Shown: one piece after another, positions 18,385 through 23,692 of the stretch
Layout: each line of letters starts with the position of its first letter
How positions within the stretch are numbered: the stretch's first letter is position 1
Source of the DNA: Planoprotostelium fungivorum
Taxonomy: Eukaryota > Evosea > Variosea > Cavosteliida > Cavosteliaceae
Direction: 5' to 3'
Assembly: GCA_003024175.1 (NCBI GenBank)
Contig: MDYQ01000273.1
Coordinates: forward strand, 1-23,692
DNA length: 23,692 bases
The notes under the pieces: model-generated
Databases searched by the model: none
The model's input: the letters and a program-made list of their open reading frames with translations, nothing else
What the model was told of the DNA's origin: nothing
Translations under genes and position numbers: made by a program

Positions 18385-19698
18385 ATGGCACCGAGAGACG
18401 GCCCAAAACCCAATTCTGCTGGAAAATCCGTGCTCGCGGGTGGTATCGCTGGTGCTATAGAGGTTTGTTAAACATCATCTTTCATTTCATTGAGTAGAAA
18501 TGCAGGCCACCGTCATGTTCCCAACAGAGTACATCAAAACACAGCTCCAGTTACAAAACAAATCACAAGTGATTGACGAGCGAATCATTGAACAAGAGCT
18601 GAAAAAACTGATAGCCGAAATACACAGGGATGTTCAATTGCGCGACAGTGACTGTCCGAGAAAACGGAATATTTGGTCTGTACCGTGGTTTATCTACCCT
18701 GCTCATTGGTGAGCCATCCCATTTCACCTCTACTCTCACCAAAACCTGGACTGTCCTTCACAGACTCTCATACTATTCGATATGATCTCTCTGAGAGAAT
18801 GCTGATACGATGAACAGGGTCCATCCCGAAGAGCGCCGTGCGATTCGGAGGCTATGAGGTGTTATCGTCCCAGCTGAAAGACGCAGAGGGAAAGATCTCC
18901 GCAGGGAATACCTTTCTATGTGAGTGAAGGTGCTGGATGGTATCTGAGTATGGCAGGCGGTTTGGGTGCTGGAGTGCTGGAGGCGATCTTTGCAGTCACA
19001 CCCATGGAAACGATGAAGACAAAGATGATACACGACCAGAATGCACCCTTGGAACAGAGGAAATACAGGGGGTTAACTCACGCAGTGGCCACAGTGGTCA
19101 GAGCAGAAGGTGAGGGAGGAGTGAGGTGGAAGTAACGTCGATAGGTATTGGGGGTGTCTACCAAGGGCTGATCCCAACGATCATGAAGGTGGGATGAATC
19201 AGAGTGGTGACACTGACACGATGAAGCAATCCACAAACCAAGGAACAAGGTGTCTGGATGTCACTGTGAGTCTGACAGAGACAGATTCTTGGTGTTTCAC
19301 GAGATCAAAAAGAAGTACAACGACTACTATCCAAACAAAGAGTTTGGGATGATGAAGAGTGCGCTTGCTGGAGGTGAATGGACACGAGATGAACATCTTT
19401 ATTGAATGCCTTAGCTATTGCTGGTGGAACATCAGTATTGGTCAATAATCCATTGGATGTAGTGAAGACTCAGATGCAAGGATTAGATGCCTCAAAATAC
19501 AAGGGTTCATTTGACTGCGCCAGACTTCTCTTCCGCACTCACGGTCCTTTCTTTTTTTACAAAGGTGAGGAGATTGTATCATGATCAATCCTGAGAAGAT
19601 GGATAGGTGCTGTACCAAGGTTGATCCGCGTTTGTGGTGATGCTGCCATTGCCTTCTCTGTCTATGGTCAGATTGTAAAATATCTCAATTCAATGTAA
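18385..19698 (+). CDS. Mitochondrial tricarboxylate (citrate) carrier, SLC25A1 family
   Basis: Exchanges citrate for malate or another tricarboxylate across the mitochondrial inner membrane, supplying cytosolic acetyl-CoA. Ten exons: 18385-18462, 18506-18568, 18615-18708, 18818-18919, 18957-19109, 19145-19188, 19227-19249, 19285-19373, 19415-19564 and 19607-19698 (TAA). Phases all close, giving 295 residues, the normal carrier size. Three carrier signatures are intact: [21 protein letters not shown] and [11 protein letters not shown]. Family-specific stretches include [52 protein letters not shown] and [20 protein letters not shown]. Exon 7 is only 23 nt. No transit peptide, as expected. Confidence 0.95.
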
Positions 19699-20302
19699 AT
19701 GACAGTACTTTGGCTCACACGTTTTCTCAACTTGTTTGTGTCCACATGTGTAAAGCCTTTTGATGATGTGAGGTGGGGCTCACTTTGCGTATCAATAGGC
19801 AGAGAAGAACCATTGGCTATAACCCATCACGGAAAGCCGAAATCGAATCCTAACACCGTTGATGTGTCGGCACATCTCAGCTCAAATCTAAGTTGATGAT
19901 GTTAGTGTCCTGCGTCATGTCACGCTGTCAAGGCGCTACGTTGATCCCACAACATTGATGGATGCATTCCCCTCGTTCGATTCCTCCCTCACCGGACTTC
20001 CCGTGAGCCAGATGTATCTCACAGCCAATTCACGATGACAGTGCCGATGGCCATCTCTTATCCCTATCACACAGCATTTTCTTGGTGTAAAGGAAACGCA
20101 TCGTCCGGGGTGAGCCAGGAAAGAGTACAGAGATCTGTGATCGCAGCACTCTCTGGAATGAGATGAAACGAGGGAGAATGGTATGGCTCACGCCACAATC
20201 GAGAGGAGATCAAGAGGGATCAAGGTTACGATGATAATCGATCGGGATGACTATGACTACAGATAACGAAACAAAGGCAAAGCGCCGCCAAACCTCGAGT
20301 TT
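19699..20302. other. Intergenic region downstream of the carrier gene
   Basis: About 600 bp without a supported gene: the 3' side of the tricarboxylate carrier gene and the 3' side of the leftward small gene at 20303. Short open frames occur but none has splice-linked continuation or recognisable motifs. Confidence 0.45.
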
Positions 20303-20690
20303 TCACGAATGGAGACTTTGATAGAATTTGACATCCCAGTGGTCACCAACGTGAAACTCGAATAGAACCAACCAGTTGCGCGCGGAATTCCGCGCTTCGT
20401 GATACAAAGAGCCGTAAGGGGTCTCTTGTGTTACGGCCGATTTCGTGTAGGTCGCTGAATTTGTCTGCCGTTCGACTTGAATCCATTGTTTATCTCGGAA
20501 GTGGGCACCATTCACTGCATCTGGAAGATGCTCTCTCTTGGTGGTTCTTGCGCTTGACTATGATCACTACCACCACAGCAGCTCTGGCCGTAGTACCAAC
20601 ACCACAATGATGGCACATGGCTGCCTTGTATTCTCCTCTCACCCTTCTCTTCTTCTCTGAGCTACGGATAAAATGTATGACAGCAAACAT
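20303..20690 (-). CDS. Hypothetical small protein
   Basis: Not recognised. A two-exon model, 20690-20601 and 20557-20303 (TGA) with a 43-nt intron, closes in phase and gives 114 residues. The second exon encodes a soluble-looking, aromatic-rich C-terminal half (FRDKQWIQVERQTNSATYT, NWLVLFEFHVGDHWDVKFY) that reads like a beta-rich domain rather than random sequence. The first exon has MFAVIHFIRSSEKKRR and a CHHC motif at its end. The donor (ggt|gttggt) is not the GTGAG usual here, so the 5' exon is the weaker part. A 16-bp perfect palindrome lies inside exon 2. Confidence 0.35.
20380..20395. repeat. 16-bp perfect palindrome gcgcggaattccgcgc
   Basis: A perfect inverted repeat without spacer, centred at 20387/20388, inside the putative leftward small gene. 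It could be a protein-binding site or chance in coding sequence (it encodes part of ARNSARN). Confidence 0.7.
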
Positions 20691-20836
20691 ATCGCTCAAT
20701 CTATCACTTTCATGATACCCAATCAGTACAAAGTTTTCCCAATTTATGCAGGAATGCCCTCCCCAATTTGGGGCATTGTCTGAAATTCCTCGGTGGAATG
20801 AGCTGTAGTAGGTGGTGTGGTGTGGTCGGTGGCACC

Positions 20837-20849
20837 ATATAAAAAGAGG
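20837..20849 (+). promoter_or_regulatory. TATA-type core promoter element
   Basis: The 13-mer atataaaaagagg lies 44 bp before the ATG at 20893 and is identical to the minus-strand element at 1840-1852. It is followed by ggtattatag, a word that recurs with a similar upstream context at about 21452-21473. Confidence 0.5.
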
Positions 20850-20892
20850 GTATTATAGTGCATTTATCTACAACTAAACAAACACACACTGA

Positions 20893-21181
20893 ATGCTTGC
20901 TTCCTGTGATCAGTGTGTAAATTCTCTGCAAAACATTTGTAAGCTTTTGTGTGCCCAGCCAAAACTCTCACCTGCCTCCCATCACTGACGCTGCCATTGA
21001 GAAGGGATTGACTCTCAAGATCACCTACGGCAGCAGTCAGAACAAGAACTGTGGGGCCCGAAACATCATTCCACAAGGATGGAGACAAAACAGAAAGACT
21101 TCGTTCAACGCAGATGATCTCACCTTTGCGGTAGAGGCACGACACGTATCCAAGACATTCCAGGCAGGAATGGGTATTTGA
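20893..21181 (+). CDS. Hypothetical small protein
   Basis: A two-exon model, 20893-20912 and 20944-21181 (TGA) with a 31-nt intron, gives about 85 residues. Residues from about 20 on (ITDAAIEKGLTLKITYGSSQ, then ARNIIPQGWRQN and FNADDLTFAVEARHVSKTF) have the alternating pattern of a small beta-barrel. They faintly recall WYL-type ligand-binding modules (a helix, a I-x-Y strand, R-x-I-x-P, then an aromatic-rich strand and a late F). That resemblance is weak and only a hint. A TATA-like element sits 44 bp upstream, which supports a real transcription unit. The frame cannot be extended past 21181 by any in-phase GT-AG intron that I could find. Confidence 0.4.
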
Positions 21182-21479
21182 GTGAGTGATCCCCCTGTTA
21201 AGTGAATATTTGAGTATCCCAAGGACAGTAGTCATCGCACGTGCAATGAGATGGCATCCCATCTGAGAGGGGAAGGTGTATCCAAGAAGGATCCCAACAA
21301 CAATACGAAGGATATAGCATCAATGAAGGTGGATCGTGCGTGATTGTCTTCATCACATGATGTGATTAGTGATGTGATGTGACATATGTTGCCGTCATGT
21401 GATGAATGAGACCTGGCCACCTGATTGTGTAGGGAGCAAATGTATGCCATCATAGTAAAAGGGGGTATTATAGCCATCT
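21182..21479. other. Spacer between small gene and mobile-element relic
   Basis: About 300 bp without a supported gene. It contains a cluster of short repeats of tgatgtgat (21357-21405) and, at 21452-21473, a near-copy of the TATA/ggtattatag sequence found at 20837-20860. The base composition changes to AT-rich at its right end. Confidence 0.5.
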
Positions 21480-22533
21480 GTTTGTTGTGAAATGTCCAGA
21501 AGTGTTTCTTCAATATTTTTATCAACTCATCATGTATGTTGTTCAAATGATCTACGAAGTTTCTGCCTGCATCTTGTTCACAATATTCATATTCATGACT
21601 CTTTGCTTGATCAGCTAAGCATCCACCTGCAAGCATCACAACTCCTACAGGCTCATGACTATGAGTATATGTTGTCTTTTGGTCTTTTTCTCCACTCTGT
21701 TTTATTTTCTTTAGAATACATTCAAAGTCATAAGCCCAAAACAAAGGTCTGACAAGCTCTGTACCAAAAGTCTGCTTATATTGAGTTGTAGAACTCTGAA
21801 TGGGTTTATCTTTAAATACAAGGACTTTATTGCTGTTTTGATCTTTCTGATGTTTGGCCATATGCTTATGATATCTAGTGCTGTTACTATATGCACCTTC
21901 TTGCACTTGTCACAAATAACAGTTTCAGCATATACTACAAGTGTTCTCAGTAACATATAATGGTTTTTGACCTGATCCAGATGCAGACAGATTGGTGAGC
22001 TGTTGGATTCATATAATTTCAGACTGTTTGGTTGTCATCTAAAGTATAAACTGTAAGATCTAAATTGAGCGCTTGGCAGCTACTTGTACATAATCTGTAG
22101 TGATTTGATCACATTGGTCAAAATACTGATCTCTAAGAACTATAGCCTTTTCTCTCTGCTGTTTGCTATTTGACCGTTCTATTCCTTTACAAGATGATTC
22201 ATACAAAGCAATAGCAATGCACCTCCAGAAACAGAGATTATCCTCAAGATTTGGATTCTTCAAACATCTTTTATTTTTAAGCCCAGCATCTACTGTATAT
22301 CCTTTGCACCCACCTTGCTGTGATTTGGCCATCTTAGGTCTGAAAGCAATGAATTTATGTATTCTATGTTTTGTATCAGGTACAGAATCATCAGTAGTGA
22401 AGGAGTTATTTATCCACAATGCAATGGTATTATTCAAATCACTGATGTGTTTTGTCAAAGATATCTTGATGGCATGATCTGAGGGAAACAAGTATGTTTT
22501 GTTGATGGTTGATCTGTCCTCTATATTGACCAT
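21480..22533 (-). pseudogene. Protein-primed DNA polymerase B, N-terminal half, frameshifted and truncated
   Basis: Three reading frames on the minus strand carry consecutive pieces. At 22533-22060 there is a region with KNRCLKNPNLEDNLCFWRC-like text; the NPNLEDNLCFWRCIAIAL stretch is a recurring feature in the N-terminal region of Polinton-type polymerases. At about 22060-21930 there are two short frames with LHLDQVKNHYMLL and a CDKC zinc-ribbon half. At 21906-21480 there is the partner HKHMAKH, then FWAYDFECIL, the exonuclease I motif with its Asp-x-Glu. At least three frame changes (near 22065, 22010 and 21915) separate these pieces. The polymerase palm motifs (DxxSLYP, DTD) are absent: coding similarity ends near 21480 and host-like sequence follows. 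It is therefore non-functional. The order and direction are as expected for one ancestral gene read leftward. Confidence 0.6.
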
Positions 22534-22913
22534 TGTACAGCTCAGTTCAATTTTGAAATAGAAGGGGTATGACTCCAGTACAATAGGTAGAACAGAATTT
22601 ACTTTTGAGCATATAACTGTTGACGTTTATTGATCATATACTGATGAAGTGATTGATTGTCTCACTGAGCATGATTAAAGCCTAGTTTATGCATGATTGT
22701 ATTTGTATGTATTCTTTGAGGTCACTCAATTTCCCTTGTCTCAAATCACCAATATATTCTAGTGATTTTAGAGTGTGTATAAGCAATTGTCTTTTGAAGG
22801 CATGGTGATTTGTCAATTTGTAATACATATCAGATGATCTTTTTTAAAAATGTAATTTATACAATAATAGTAATATTTATTTATATGGAAATAGAAAGCA
22901 ATTTATATAGAAC
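22534..22913. other. AT-rich spacer inside the mobile-element relic
   Basis: About 380 bp of AT-rich sequence between the leftward polymerase relic and the rightward integrase relic, which are divergent. No supported open frame. It may hold the former divergent promoters of the element. Confidence 0.45.
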
Positions 22914-23300
22914 ATGCACAGGGATAAAAGAATTAAAACTGTGCCTAGTTTGACTGAGTATCTTGTCACCATATGGCTAGATCCTTCTACTACATCTAAC
23001 TCTCTTGAAGGTCTATTCAAGAGTGCCAGCAGACATAATGTGTATGCTTTGGAGTTCTCAATGGATGATATTAGAATATTCTTATCTCATCAGTTCATTT
23101 ATAATAGGCATCTAGGTTTCAACTTGCAATACAAATGTAGAAACATACTGTTGTACCTGGTCCAATGCAGAAACATACCGTTGTACCTGGTCCAATGCAG
23201 AAACATACCGTTGTACCTGGTCCACTGGTCAAATGGCAGATGGATCTTGCTGATATGCAGAATTCTGCTGAGTATAACAATGACACCAACTATCTCTTAA
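22914..23300 (+). pseudogene. Polinton-type integrase N-terminal fragment
   Basis: The open frame from ATG 22914 encodes 128 residues. Residues about 14-75 (YLVTIWLDPSTTSNSLEGLF, ALEFSMDDIRIFLSHQFIYN) follow the pattern of the domain that precedes the catalytic core in Polinton and related integrases: an aromatic then DPS, a small-residue stretch, a helix, a V/I-rich helix ending in (W/F)Lx-Q, then a Y and a basic strand. The catalytic DDE core with its zinc finger is missing. The frame instead runs into three 10-residue repeats and stops at 23300. It is probably a broken gene; the family assignment is moderate. Confidence 0.5.
23139..23225 (+). repeat. 30-bp in-frame tandem repeat in the integrase relic
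   Basis: The 30-bp unit (begins agaaacataccgttgtacct) occurs at 23139-23168, 23169-23198 and 23199-23225 (last copy slightly short). Copies 2 and 3 are identical and copy 1 differs by one base (t for c). The unit length is a multiple of three, so it adds CRNIPLYLVQ-type decapeptides without breaking the frame. The near identity shows a recent duplication within an otherwise old relic. Confidence 0.95.
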
Positions 23301-23401
23301 CAATCAAAGATGTATTTTAAAAATACAAACAGGGACATACACACAAGTATAGGTGCACAAAATTGATCTCATATCAACAACAATTACAGATAATCAGATG
23401 T

Positions 23402-23692
23402 TTATATGATATTTTGTAATCTAAGGGCAATAGCTCCATAAGCTAAGCCAGCAGAGAGCAAATCTATAGAATCACAGAGATCATCCTCGAAATTAGGATC
23501 ATAGCAGTCTGCTGCTGTACGAGCCCTCCATAAATAGATTCCACATGTATACCAATGACTTCACCACTACGTAAGATAAGAGCACCTCCACAATCTCCCT
23601 CAAAACTTGGACATGAGTATGAAAGATAGCGTGGGTGGATCTTCCACACAGAGCCCTCTACAATACCCATTGTTGTGTTAGGGTTGATGTCC
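23402..23692 (-). pseudogene. Chymotrypsin-fold protease fragment with GDCGG motif, frameshifted
   Basis: The frame enters from the right edge and encodes HPRYLSYSCPSFEGDCGGAL then ILRSGEVIGIHVES, the nucleophile loop and following strand of a trypsin/3C-like (PA clan) protease. The nucleophile position holds Cys (GDCGG) where serine proteases have GDSGG. The current frame stops at 23470. The adjacent frame continues with good coding character (CYDPNFEDDLCDSIDLLSAG to a TAA at 23402), so a single-base change near the gga-ggg run at about 23525-23530 breaks the gene. The catalytic His and Asp lie beyond the window. It may be a further gene of the mobile element or an unrelated captured gene. 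Confidence 0.5.

Larger units (their letters stand above)
21480..23692. mobile_element. Decayed Polinton/Maverick-like element, open at right edge
   Basis: From about 21480 rightward the DNA is clearly more AT-rich than the host genes, lacks their small introns, and encodes three protein relics. These are an N-terminal part of a protein-primed DNA polymerase B (minus strand), an integrase N-terminal fragment (plus strand) and a protease fragment (minus strand). Integrase plus protein-primed polymerase B is the defining pair of Polinton/Maverick elements. The polymerase is cut off at about 21480 and carries several frame breaks, so the copy is dead. No terminal inverted repeat was identified. 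The right end lies outside the window. Confidence 0.6.

Overview
The window is nuclear DNA from a compact, intron-dense protist genome with the standard genetic code: TAA, TAG and TGA all serve as stops. Nearly every gene is cut by small GT-AG introns, usually 35-45 nt and as short as 22-23 nt, with GTGAG donors. Coding exons are near-even in base composition and intergenic gaps are often only 80-250 bp. Gene content (choline/ethanolamine kinase, MORN, FYR and SP-RING proteins, penta-EF-hand protein, Fic protein) and architecture fit a free-living amoeba, possibly a protosteloid amoebozoan. That placement is inference, not proof.

Layout, left to right: a 14-bp tandem repeat (1-84); a small coiled-coil gene (+, 154-597); a Fic-domain gene (-, 662-1346, with a repeated exon/intron-like cassette upstream to about 1823); a four-helix membrane protein (+, 1921-2629); a poly(ADP-ribose) glycohydrolase-like protein (+, 2961-4148); a cyclic-nucleotide-binding domain fused to a mitochondrial-carrier-like membrane domain (-, 4336-6084); cytosolic serine hydroxymethyltransferase (-, 6502-8221); ethanolamine/choline kinase (-, 8423-9837); a MORN-repeat protein (+, 9930-11249); an 898-residue FYR + PINIT + SP-RING protein (+, 11418-14727); a penta-EF-hand protein with a Gly/Gln/Pro-rich head (+, 14806-16287); ribosomal protein eL18 (-, 16531-17313); the mitochondrial tricarboxylate carrier (+, 18385-19698); and two small unrecognised genes (20303-20690 - and 20893-21181 +).

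From about 21480 to the right edge the sequence becomes visibly AT-rich and intron-poor. It carries relics of a Polinton/Maverick-like element: a frameshifted protein-primed DNA polymerase B N-terminal half, an integrase N-terminal fragment with a 30-bp in-frame tandem repeat, and a chymotrypsin-fold protease fragment with a GDCGG active-site motif.

The genes are independent housekeeping and regulatory loci rather than an operon. Three touch covalent protein modification or its reversal (Fic, PARG-like, SUMO E3), and two touch mitochondrial carriers (tricarboxylate carrier, CNBD-carrier fusion). The most notable items are the two domain fusions, three genes whose coding first exon is only the ATG, and the decayed virus-like mobile element. 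All spliced models were built by hand from reading-frame and splice-site logic, with exon lengths checked for phase. No transcript data were available.
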